DNA from: Flavobacteriales bacterium
GTDB taxonomy: Bacteria > Bacteroidota > Bacteroidia > Flavobacteriales_F > PHOS-HE28
Reading direction: 5' to 3'
Length of the DNA: 33,298 nt
NCBI GenBank assembly: GCA_016787985.1
Contig: JAEUTC010000250.1
Coordinates: 1-33,298 of the forward strand
Shown here: in pieces, positions 1 through 6,272 of the stretch
Layout of the letters: every line of letters starts with the position of its first letter
Numbering within the stretch: position 1 is the first letter of the stretch
Notes under the pieces: model-generated
The model's input: only the letters and a program-made list of their open reading frames with translations
What the model was told of the DNA's origin: nothing
The model's database searches: none
Position numbers and translations under genes: made by a program

Positions 1-405
1 TTCGTAGAAGTTCTTCTTGTAGAAATGGCTCTTGGCGATCACGAACCAGGAGTCGTCGATCCACTTGTTCTTCTCCTTGCCTTCGATGTTCATCGAGTGC
101 CGCTCGATCACCAACGAGCACTTGTCGATGCACTTCTCCAGTTCTGGAATGGCCGCCTTGGCCTGTTCGTCGCTGCCATACACGAACAGTGGCAGCACTT
201 CATCGTAGTTGTCCACATGGGCATCCTCGATACCCGCCACCACTTCCTTCAACTTCTCATTGGCGTTGAACCAGCCGTTGTCGCGGGTGGTGAGCCGGTG
301 GAAGGTGCGGTTGAGGAAGGCGTCTTTCTCCTGCGAGCAGCCCGTGGCGATCAACACCACCAAGAGGAGGGCACCGAAGAGCCGGAACGGCAGAAGGGGT
401 CGCAT
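1..405 (-). CDS. sprE: SprE/PorW-like gliding-motility / T9SS lipoprotein, N-terminal part (gene runs off the window)
   Basis: Only the first 135 codons are inside the window; the reading frame is open to base 1. The N-terminus is a lipoprotein signal: basic MRPLLPFR, a hydrophobic run, then a lipobox-like stretch ending IATGC, with Cys at residue about 22. The segment after it contains FLNRTFHRLTTRDNGWFN, a DNYDEVLPLFVYG stretch and a KWIDDSWFVIAKSHFYKK stretch. These resemble the conserved N-terminus of the TPR-rich outer-membrane lipoprotein SprE (Flavobacterium) / PorW (Porphyromonas), an accessory factor for type IX secretion and gliding. The TPR body lies outside the window. The gene is co-directional with the upstream glycosyltransferase, 34 nt away, but has its own TAACTTCG promoter-like element. 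Family assignment is from recalled conserved motifs, so the symbol is likely rather than proven. Confidence 0.8.
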   Translation of the reverse strand, partial: MRPLLPFRLFGALLLVVLIATGCSQEKDAFLNRTFHRLTTRDNGWFNANEKLKEVVAGIEDAHVDNYDEVLPLFVYGSDEQAKAAIPELEKCIDKCSLVIERHSMNIEGKEKNKWIDDSWFVIAKSHFYKKNFYE

Positions 406-434
406 GATGGGCCGCTAGAAGAACTACGAACGGG

Positions 435-442
435 CGAAGTTA
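435..442 (-). promoter_or_regulatory. Bacteroidota -7-like element (TAACTTCG) before the sprE-like gene
   Basis: On the minus strand the octamer reads TAACTTCG, fitting the TAnnTTTG/TAnnTTCG form that recurs through this window. It ends 29 nt before the ATG at 405 and overlaps the stop codon of the upstream glycosyltransferase gene, so the sprE-like gene may have its own promoter. Confidence 0.45.
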
Positions 443-1882
443 TTTCATTGGCGCCGCATGAGCGCCCCTTCCGGCGCGCTGCCACAACCGGATGCGTTCC
501 GTAGCGAGGGGAACGGGTTCGTATCCAGCTGGTCCGGGCGAACCCGCCACCGTGACCGCGAAGGGTTGGCCGGGCTTCCCGGTAAGGGAGATGAAGTGGT
601 AACGCATCAGGTAGCTCTGGAAGTTCCATTGGTCCAGAACGGACTGCTCCGCCGAGACCAGGCTGTGCGCCGGGACCACAGTGCCCACCAGAGCGGTATC
701 GTTCAACAACTCAGCGTCGCGGGAGGGTTTGCCGAAGTAGAGCACGGCGGAGAGCACGACACCGCCCAAGGCCGAGAGTCCAACGGCCACTAGCGCCCGC
801 TGGGTGGTGGTGGAGCGAGCAGCCTCTGTCCAACGGGCCACCTGCGGGGCGGCCAACATCGCCAGGCCCGTGGTGATCAGGGGTAGGGCGGCCACCATGT
901 AGAAGGACTTCTGTACCATGGTGAGCATCAAGGGTAGCACGCCGCTGAGCCCGATGGCGATCAATGCCAAGGCCTTTTCACCGGGTTCCAATGCGGCGTT
1001 CTGGCCGTTCCGGCGAGCCGCCAGCACCGCGATCACGGTGAGCAGCACCGGACCGAGCAGGGCCATGATCAGGTGTTGCAACGTGCGCCAGCGGTAGTCC
1101 ACCGTCGGGTCCTGGTCGATGCGGTGGAGCAAGCGCCCTTCGGCGTATTGCATCAAGCTGGTCTTCGCCTCTGGCCAGCTCAGCAGCAGTACGAAGCACA
1201 GGAGCAGAAAGGCCGTGGCCACCACCGTACCCAGCAACGCCTTGCGCAGGTCCGGGCGGTGGGCGAACAGGCCCCAGAGCAAAGGCGCCCCGATGGGGAA
1301 GAGCCCGGGAGGGCCTTTCACCAGGGCCGCAGCACAGGAGAGCAGGCCCACGGCGGCGAAGTGGCCCCACGCAGAACCGTGCGATCGCATCCCGCGCACG
1401 GTGCAGAGCACGGCGGCCACGGTGAACACGGCCATGGTGTTCTCCTGCATGTGGTTCTGGATGCTCCAATGGACGGCAGGGGTGATGATCCAGAAGAGCA
1501 CCGGGAGCCACCAGACGGCACGTTCGGGCCTATGCGGGTCCCACAGCATGCGCCAGAGCATGATCAGCAGCCAACCGGTGAGGACCGCCATGGCCAAGGC
1601 GTACGCGCCTTCCACCCAGAACGCATCGCCAAAGAGCCGGAACCACATCGCTTCCATCCCGAAAGCCAGCGGAGGGTGCTCGTGGAAGGTGGGTTGTTGA
1701 AGGAGTCCTTCTTGGCTGAAACGCGGCTGCCAGAAGGTGCCGAAGCCATGCGCTTGGTTGTGCGCCACGGTGAGGTAGAGCAAGCCGTCCATGAACATGC
1801 CGGGCCGCACCAGTGGGACCAGCGTCAAGCCGAGGAAGACCGCCAGGGTGGCTAAGCGGAAGGGAAGTTGCGCGCGGCGCAT
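440..1882 (-). CDS. GT-C family (GT39/ArnT-like) membrane glycosyltransferase
   Basis: A 480-residue polytopic membrane protein. It has a first membrane segment at about residues 8-26, an acidic residue right after it (MDGLLY, D32), then HEHPPLAFGMEAMW at about 67-80 and many further hydrophobic helices. This is the layout of GT-C lipid-phosphosugar-dependent glycosyltransferases (GT39/PMT, ArnT, PF13231-like), which transfer a sugar from a polyprenyl carrier on the periplasmic side. The acceptor is unknown. The frame is open to an ATG at 1981. I prefer the ATG at 1882 because the octamer CACCTTTG ends 5 nt before it, as for other genes here, and because the extra 33 residues are not membrane-like. 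A second GT-C gene lies at about 11.4-12.8 kb. Confidence 0.8.
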   Translation of the reverse strand: MRRAQLPFRLATLAVFLGLTLVPLVRPGMFMDGLLYLTVAHNQAHGFGTFWQPRFSQEGLLQQPTFHEHPPLAFGMEAMWFRLFGDAFWVEGAYALAMAVLTGWLLIMLWRMLWDPHRPERAVWWLPVLFWIITPAVHWSIQNHMQENTMAVFTVAAVLCTVRGMRSHGSAWGHFAAVGLLSCAAALVKGPPGLFPIGAPLLWGLFAHRPDLRKALLGTVVATAFLLLCFVLLLSWPEAKTSLMQYAEGRLLHRIDQDPTVDYRWRTLQHLIMALLGPVLLTVIAVLAARRNGQNAALEPGEKALALIAIGLSGVLPLMLTMVQKSFYMVAALPLITTGLAMLAAPQVARWTEAARSTTTQRALVAVGLSALGGVVLSAVLYFGKPSRDAELLNDTALVGTVVPAHSLVSAEQSVLDQWNFQSYLMRYHFISLTGKPGQPFAVTVAGSPGPAGYEPVPLATERIRLWQRAGRGAHAAPMK

Positions 1883-1887
1883 GAAGG

Positions 1888-1895
1888 CAAAGGTG
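1888..1895 (-). promoter_or_regulatory. -7-like element CACCTTTG, 5 nt before the GT-C start
   Basis: On the minus strand CACCTTTG is followed by 5 nt and ATG (1882). It matches the A-n-n-TTTG core found at the same distance from several other starts, and it supports the start chosen for the glycosyltransferase. Confidence 0.45.
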
Positions 1896-2146
1896 CGCAA
1901 CGACATACCAGTTGGGACAGGTCCAGCCGGATCATCTAAATGACGAACCATGAACAGGAAGGATAACGCGTCTCCACTCATCTACATCGAATGGGAGGAT
2001 GTCGTATCGGTTAACTCTGGATGGGAAACCGCTCAGAGCTTCGCTTAATGAGCGGGTAGCGACGAGTGACTAATCTGTAAGGCTGGATACCTCATTTCCG
2101 AAACCGGCGCTACTTGGTACTGGCAAGCAGTACAATCTGCACCAAG

Positions 2147-2173
2147 GCAGCGAGGAGCGCTTCTCCTCGCTGC
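2147..2173. other. Perfect 11-bp stem, 5-nt loop hairpin
   Basis: GCAGCGAGGAG and its exact complement CTCCTCGCTGC flank the loop CGCTT. It lies about 50 nt downstream of the 44-codon gene on the minus strand and could end or stabilise its transcript, but neither strand has a following T-run, so it is not a standard intrinsic terminator. Confidence 0.5.
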
Positions 2174-2221
2174 ACAAGGTGGCTAAGGCGTGGATTCGCA
2201 GGCGCGTGGACCTAAGAGGGG

Positions 2222-2356
2222 CTACCTCTTCCCCTTCTTAGGGGATGGCACCGGAATCCTTTCGATGACCGTGGTCCTCGGACGGCGCTCGGCCTCCTTG
2301 ATGGTGATGAATTCTCCTGTTTCGGCGTCCCGTCCTATTTTTCTTGTCTTTGTCAT
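2222..2356 (-). CDS. Small basic protein, 44 residues (GRDAxTGEF motif)
   Basis: A short minus-strand reading frame translates to a 44-residue, highly charged protein starting MTKTRKIGRDAETGEFI and ending in a KKGKR tail (calculated from ATG at 2354-2356 to TAG at 2222-2224). The pattern GRDA-x-TGEF-x(5)-A-E-x-x-P-x-TT-V-x-E resembles short proteins I recall from many bacterial genomes, but I cannot name a characterised family. Charge balance and third-position GC look like real coding sequence, whereas the longer overlapping plus-strand frame (2190-2525) does not resemble a protein. There is no membrane segment or signal. No -7 octamer at the usual position was found. Confidence 0.6.
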   Translation of the reverse strand: MTKTRKIGRDAETGEFITIKEAERRPRTTVIERIPVPSPKKGKR

Positions 2357-2733
2357 GGCTGTGGCGTTTGGATTGTTTGGTCGGCAAATTTATACGCGGC
2401 TTGACCGGAGTGCCCCGGCTTTAGTTTTCCACAATATACAGAGGATCAGATATTTAATAGTTTTCAACGATCCTGCCTCGTGTCAATTCACTGGACGTGA
2501 TCCAAGTCTGCATAGTGACAGCTAAGCCGTCAATGAGGTAAGTATTCCACACCCAATTCAGGAAAGATTAGGATCGTTCATAAAGTTCAAGTTATCAACA
2601 ACCATTATCCATAGAATTTTAATCGCCTGGTAAACAGGCAAATGTATATTTACTAACCTATTTATCTGATCTGTTGATAACTCAGATGGCCTTGCGTCTG
2701 TGCCCGGATCACACAAAGAGATACCTTAGCGCC
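2357..2733. promoter_or_regulatory. AT-rich intergenic region with inverted repeat GTTATCAACA/TGTTGATAAC
   Basis: These 377 nt are clearly richer in A+T than anything else in the window. GTTATCAACA (2591-2600) recurs as its exact reverse complement TGTTGATAAC (2672-2681), with centres 81 bp apart. Between them lie TTATCCATA (2605-2613) and a small hairpin GCCTG-gtaaa-CAGGC (2625-2639). TTATCAACA and TTATCCATA each differ by one base from the DnaA-box form TTATNCACA. The region could be an operator for the following gene or a DnaA-bound site. It holds no recognisable gene. Confidence 0.5.
2722..2729 (+). promoter_or_regulatory. -7-like element TACCTTAG, 4 nt before an ATG
   Basis: TACCTTAG, then CGCC, then ATG at 2734. 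It has one mismatch to TAnnTTTG/TTCG and the exact 4-nt spacing seen elsewhere. It is the reason for choosing the 2734 start. Confidence 0.4.
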
Positions 2734-3339
2734 ATGGAAGCGGCACAATACAGTCTGAACTTGCTCCGAGAGAAACTAGCAGACCTGCTCAAGAAAAGGG
2801 AGAGGCTCTTGTCCGAAGTGGCGGCATGTGATAGTGAACTAGCCTGGCTGAAGCCAGCTATCGCCTTTCTGGAGGTCAATGTGAATCGCACAACCGCCAC
2901 CGCCCTTCCTTCACAGCCTAGTTCACAAACGCCCCATGTGCGCTCATGGCGGGATACTGTTCATGACGTACTAATGCGGCAGCGTCGATTCGTTCCAATA
3001 ACGGATATCGTGGAAGCCGTTAAGGACGGTGAACTACCTCCATCCAGTGGAATAGGCACTACCGTACTGGACTCGGTTAGAACCGCACTTCGCGCTCTAG
3101 CCAGCGAAGAGTCACCACGAGCAGTTCTTTACAAGCACAACAACAGCCGGAAGAATGCCTTCTGGGGGCGCCCTCACTTCTATGACGAAGAGAACAAGCG
3201 ACCATATGCGGACTATCTGCCTGAAGGTATAGAAGCACAGGAGCCGCACGAAGGCGGCTCCATTGTTGGTACGGGTATAGAAAGCGACGGGAAACGTGCC
3301 CTCCCTCAGAACCTGCCAGACCCCTCATTAGGGTCGTAG
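2734..3339 (+). CDS. Unrecognised protein: N-terminal coiled coil plus winged-helix-like region
   Basis: A 201-residue soluble protein not assignable to a named family. Residues about 5-45 (LNLLREKLADLLKKRERLL and following) form a leucine/charge heptad pattern typical of a coiled coil. A Ser/Thr/Pro/Gln linker follows, and residues about 70-150 (SWRDTVHDVLMRQRRFVPI, a helix-turn-helix-like stretch, then a KNAFWGRPHFY segment) look like a winged-helix fold of the kind used for DNA binding. The frame is open upstream to an ATG at 2686 and a TTG at 2674. The 2734 ATG is preferred because it starts the coiled coil and has a promoter-like octamer 4 nt upstream. Codon use is less GC-biased than in neighbours and it follows the AT-rich patch, which suggests acquisition by transfer. 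A terminator follows. Confidence 0.65.
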   Translation: MEAAQYSLNLLREKLADLLKKRERLLSEVAACDSELAWLKPAIAFLEVNVNRTTATALPSQPSSQTPHVRSWRDTVHDVLMRQRRFVPITDIVEAVKDGELPPSSGIGTTVLDSVRTALRALASEESPRAVLYKHNNSRKNAFWGRPHFYDEENKRPYADYLPEGIEAQEPHEGGSIVGTGIESDGKRALPQNLPDPSLGS

Positions 3340-3372
3340 CGCACTCCAAGGAAAAGCTCTCTGTAACTCGCC

Positions 3373-3402
3373 CCGAAGCCCGGCCAGCCAGCCGGGTTTC
3401 GG
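3373..3402 (+). terminator. Probable intrinsic terminator after the winged-helix gene
   Basis: CCGAAGCCCGGC pairs with GCCGGGTTTCGG (12 bp including one G-U), loop CAGCCA, followed by the weak T-containing tail CATTTC. It sits 34 nt after the stop codon. The poor T-run lowers confidence. Confidence 0.55.
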
Positions 3403-3545
3403 CATTTCAAAGGTAATGAAGTTCCGCTCCATCACGCTATGAAAATAAAGTGGTCGATACTCATGTATAAACATGCGCCATTGTAGGCTTCCCCTAAAGT
3501 CGGGCCTGTCTCAACTGGTATGTAGTTGCCTTGCGCACCACCGGC

Positions 3546-4331
3546 TCACCGCGCGGACCGATCCCGAAGCGCAGCGTGATTGCGACGGATGCGTAGGAAT
3601 TGCCAGAAGGTCGGCGTGGTCCACTTCGCCCCCGGGCCCTGCGGTCGCCCTTGGGCAAGGTGCGCGGGCAGGTCGGCCAAGACCGCGCCCAGCCCCTGTG
3701 CGCTGGCATCGAGCACGGCTTTCATGGTGTGGCTCACGGTGGCCCCCAAGCCTTCCTTGAACTGGATGGGGACCCTTTCTTGATGAATGATGGCTCCTGT
3801 ATCGATGCCCTTATCGATCCGGTGTATGGTGTAGCCCGTTTCCGTGGAGTTGTTGTGGAGCTGCCAGATCACCCCTTGGGCGTTCTGGTAGGCGGGCAGG
3901 AGCTCATGGTGGATGTTGATCATCCCCAAGCGTGGAACGTTGAACACCTTGCTTCCGATGTAGCCGTTCCCAAGGCTGACCGCGATGTCAGCGTTGCTTC
4001 CGCGTAATGCTTCCACCGTGGCCGGGTGGTTCACTACGGGTGTGGTCACGAGTTCGATGCCGTAGCGAGCACATAACACCCCGATGTCCTCCATCGCGGC
4101 AAGGGTCTGAAGGTCCGCGCCATACCAACGCCGCATCCGGTAACCGATGAAGGCCCCGAGCGGACCGATCCGCAGGACCTTGCGCAGCTTCTTCTTCCAG
4201 TGGTTCTTCGGCTTGGCGTGGCCTTCGGCGAGGATCACGCGCACGACCGTGAACCCTCCATCACCAACAAGGAAGGGCAGGTGATGGCTGGCCGTGCCTT
4301 GGCGTGCACTGGTGAGGATCACCACCCTCAT
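3546..4331 (-). CDS. Formyltransferase-fold enzyme (Formyl_trans_N), probably a sugar or amino-sugar N-formyltransferase
   Basis: A 261-residue protein of the GART/Fmt fold. The catalytic Asn-x-His of the family is visible as N139-I-H141 within NIHHELLPAYQNAQG, and the catalytic Asp as D177 in DKGIDTGAI. The His-to-Asp spacing of 36 is the same as in E. coli GART (H108/D144). It lacks the C-terminal Fmt domain and ends in a short basic tail. Genes of this type with a deacetylase partner usually act on nucleotide sugars or surface glycans; the substrate cannot be read from sequence. The start overlaps the stop of the upstream polysaccharide deacetylase gene in an ATGA arrangement, so the two are translationally coupled. 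A basic stretch at 45-70 is unusual for cytosolic GARTs and may dock it to membrane. Confidence 0.8.
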   Translation of the reverse strand: MRVVILTSARQGTASHHLPFLVGDGGFTVVRVILAEGHAKPKNHWKKKLRKVLRIGPLGAFIGYRMRRWYGADLQTLAAMEDIGVLCARYGIELVTTPVVNHPATVEALRGSNADIAVSLGNGYIGSKVFNVPRLGMINIHHELLPAYQNAQGVIWQLHNNSTETGYTIHRIDKGIDTGAIIHQERVPIQFKEGLGATVSHTMKAVLDASAQGLGAVLADLPAHLAQGRPQGPGAKWTTPTFWQFLRIRRNHAALRDRSAR

Positions 4332-5209
4332 GCCGATCGCAGGTAGGGATTACCGATCGCATCACCCCGCAGCGCATTGGTCGCAAGGAAGTAGTGCACG
4401 TGCGCCATGGGCCAATCCAAGATGATGTGGTCGCGTCGGATCAACAAGTGTTCCGGGTGGATCGGGACCGTGTTCATATGACAACCCCGCTCGGCGGTGG
4501 CGCAGCTCGTGTGCCCGGCCTCCAACACGGCCTTGTACCCAGCGGTTGTGAAGTCAGTGAAGCGTCCATAGGGGAAGGCGAAATGATCCGCGCGCCCCAC
4601 CCACTCGATCAAGGTGCGCCGGGTCTTGGCGATATCCTCCACCAGTGCGTCGTGGGGTATGCGCGCCATGTTGTGGTGTTCCCATGTGTGCGAGCCGATC
4701 TCGTGGCCCATGGCGGCCAGCTCATCCAGCTCCGCACGGTCCAGGAAGCGCACCGGGGGCAGGTGGAAGCGGTCGGTGCAGATCCGCCGTATCGTGGTCT
4801 CATCGCTGAGTCCGATGAGGCCGGGGTTGATGAAGAAACAGGCACTGATGCCCAGGTCGCGCAGGACGCGTGCACCATCGAGGTTGTTGCGGAACCCGTC
4901 GTCGGAACTCACGCAGAGGTAGGGCTTGTCGATGCGGCCGTGCCGTACGCGGTCCACCGCTTCGCTGTAGCTGATGAAGGAGTGGGTCCGTGTCAGGTCG
5001 TTCACCAGGCGCTCCAGCGCTCGAAGCTCGTCGCTGAAGGTGTGGTGGATGTAGAGGAACTGCACGCGCGGGATTCTCAAAGCCTTTTCGGTGGCACCGC
5101 GCAACCGCTGCGCTGCGGAAAAGGCGTGCAGCGCGGCGTGGCGCACCGATCCGCGCAGCGTAACACCCTCGACCGCCTTGATCTCGGCGTAGCGTTCAAC
5201 GTATGGCAC
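4328..5209 (-). CDS. Polysaccharide deacetylase (NodB homology, CE4-like)
   Basis: A 293-residue protein with the three NodB motifs: SSDDG at 101-105 (the acid pair D103/D104, in place of the common TFDDG), SHTWEHHN at 173-180 giving the H-x3-H metal ligands H174/H178, and FAFPYG at 210-215. It would remove an acyl group from an N- or O-acylated sugar. There is no signal peptide, so it may act in the cytoplasm on a precursor. The start is GTG (5207-5209); TACTTTCG ends 4 nt before it. The downstream formyltransferase overlaps by 4 nt. A deacetylase followed by a formyl-transfer enzyme suggests replacement of an N-acetyl by an N-formyl group on one glycan (inference). Confidence 0.85.
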   Translation of the reverse strand: MPYVERYAEIKAVEGVTLRGSVRHAALHAFSAAQRLRGATEKALRIPRVQFLYIHHTFSDELRALERLVNDLTRTHSFISYSEAVDRVRHGRIDKPYLCVSSDDGFRNNLDGARVLRDLGISACFFINPGLIGLSDETTIRRICTDRFHLPPVRFLDRAELDELAAMGHEIGSHTWEHHNMARIPHDALVEDIAKTRRTLIEWVGRADHFAFPYGRFTDFTTAGYKAVLEAGHTSCATAERGCHMNTVPIHPEHLLIRRDHIILDWPMAHVHYFLATNALRGDAIGNPYLRSA

Positions 5210-5213
5210 GGGT

Positions 5214-5221
5214 CGAAAGTA
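5214..5221 (-). promoter_or_regulatory. -7-like element TACTTTCG, 4 nt before GTG
   Basis: On the minus strand, TACTTTCG then ACCC then GTG at 5209. It fits TAnnTTCG perfectly with the recurrent 4-nt gap, and predicts a leaderless deacetylase-formyltransferase mRNA. Confidence 0.55.
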
Positions 5222-5277
5222 GGCAGGCCGGGAACTTCAATGCGATCCTTGGCGACCGGCGTCCGTGGGCGACCACC

Positions 5278-5285
5278 GATATTTG
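5278..5285 (+). promoter_or_regulatory. -7-like element GATATTTG, 4 nt before ATG
   Basis: GATATTTG, then TCCG, then ATG at 5290. It has 7 of 8 positions of TAnnTTTG. It faces away from the deacetylase promoter 57 bp to its left, making this a compact divergent promoter pair. Confidence 0.5.
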
Positions 5286-5289
5286 TCCG

Positions 5290-6189
5290 ATGCCCGTCGC
5301 GCAAGCCAGCTCGGAGAAGGACCGCAAGACCGCGAAGCGCAAGCTGTTGCGCAAGCTGCGCGACCGGTACAGGCTGTTGTTGATCAACGACAGCACCTTC
5401 GAGGAGCGCTTCACCATGCGGTTGAACCGCTTGAACGTGTTGTTGCTCGGCACAGCGGCCTTCCTGCTGTACGGTGCCTTCGTCACGGCGGTCATCGTCT
5501 TCACCCCGCTGAAGCGGTACATCCCGGGATATGCCGACCAGGAGACGAAACGGAACGCCTACAGGAGTCTGGTGTTGGCGGATTCGTTGGAAGAACGCTT
5601 GCACGAGCGCGACCTCTACATCGCCAACCTGCGGGCAGTGTTGAAGGGCGAAGCTCCAGCCGACAGCGCGAATCTCTTCGCCCCGTTGGCGGAAGCCCCA
5701 TCGCCCAAGGACTTGGAGCCCGGTGAAGCCGACAGTTTATTGCGGCAACGGGTGGCGCGCGAGGAGGCGTTCAGCGTGAAGGAGGGAGGAACCTCCAGCG
5801 AACGAAAAGAGTTGGCGGGTGTGTTCTTCTTCCCGCCCTTGCGGGGGATCGTCACCAGCAAGTACGAACGAAAGAAGAGCCATTTCGGTATCGACATCGT
5901 GGCCAAAGCCGATGCCGCGGTGAAGGCCTGCCTGCCGGGTACCGTTACCCTTGGGAGCTGGACCACGGATGCGGGCCACGTGCTGCAGATCCAACACGCC
6001 AACGACCTGGTGAGCGTGTACAAGCACAACAGCGTATTGCTGAAGAAGGTGGGTGATAAGGTGAACGCTGGCGAGGCCATCGCCATCGTGGGCAATAGCG
6101 GCGAACTCACCACGGGTCCGCACCTGCACTTCGAGCTTTGGCTCAATGGCGATCCGGTGGATCCACAGGCCTACATGGTATTCGAATGA
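5290..6189 (+). CDS. Membrane-anchored M23 (LytM) peptidoglycan endopeptidase
   Basis: A 299-residue type II membrane protein. It has a basic cytoplasmic N-terminus, a membrane helix at about 48-72, a charged periplasmic coiled stretch at about 85-175, then a LytM/M23 domain from about 180. Zinc ligands are visible as H198/D202 (SHFGID) and H280 in the HLH motif at 278-280; H278 is the usual second active-site His. With all key residues present it is probably an active DD-endopeptidase cutting peptide cross-links. The frame is open to an ATG at 5203, which would overlap the divergent deacetylase start, so the ATG at 5290 with its promoter-like octamer is preferred. The GH3-like gene follows 83 nt later on the same strand. 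Confidence 0.88.
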   Translation: MPVAQASSEKDRKTAKRKLLRKLRDRYRLLLINDSTFEERFTMRLNRLNVLLLGTAAFLLYGAFVTAVIVFTPLKRYIPGYADQETKRNAYRSLVLADSLEERLHERDLYIANLRAVLKGEAPADSANLFAPLAEAPSPKDLEPGEADSLLRQRVAREEAFSVKEGGTSSERKELAGVFFFPPLRGIVTSKYERKKSHFGIDIVAKADAAVKACLPGTVTLGSWTTDAGHVLQIQHANDLVSVYKHNSVLLKKVGDKVNAGEAIAIVGNSGELTTGPHLHFELWLNGDPVDPQAYMVFE

Positions 6190-6272
6190 TGGCGAACACA
6201 AGGAGCAGAGGCGACCACGGGGATCAAGTCGGTCCGCGCTATTGTGCCTTCATCTGATCCAGAACGCGCAGC

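Larger units (their letters stand above)
1883..2221. other. Intergenic stretch with one strong hairpin
   Basis: About 340 nt separate the two minus-strand genes. The first 99 nt continue the glycosyltransferase frame to an alternative ATG at 1981. The only other structure seen is the hairpin at 2147-2173. No tRNA or further gene was found. Confidence 0.6.

Noticed and set aside
25..504. Long plus-strand frame over the sprE-like gene
   Set aside because: It is the antisense of a recognisable lipoprotein with a clear signal and family motifs.
2147..2173. Strong hairpin as an intrinsic terminator
   Set aside because: There is no T-run on either strand; kept only as a hairpin.
2190..2525. Open frame of 111 codons on the plus strand
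   Set aside because: Its translation looks random, and it overlaps a better small gene on the other strand and the AT-rich non-coding patch.
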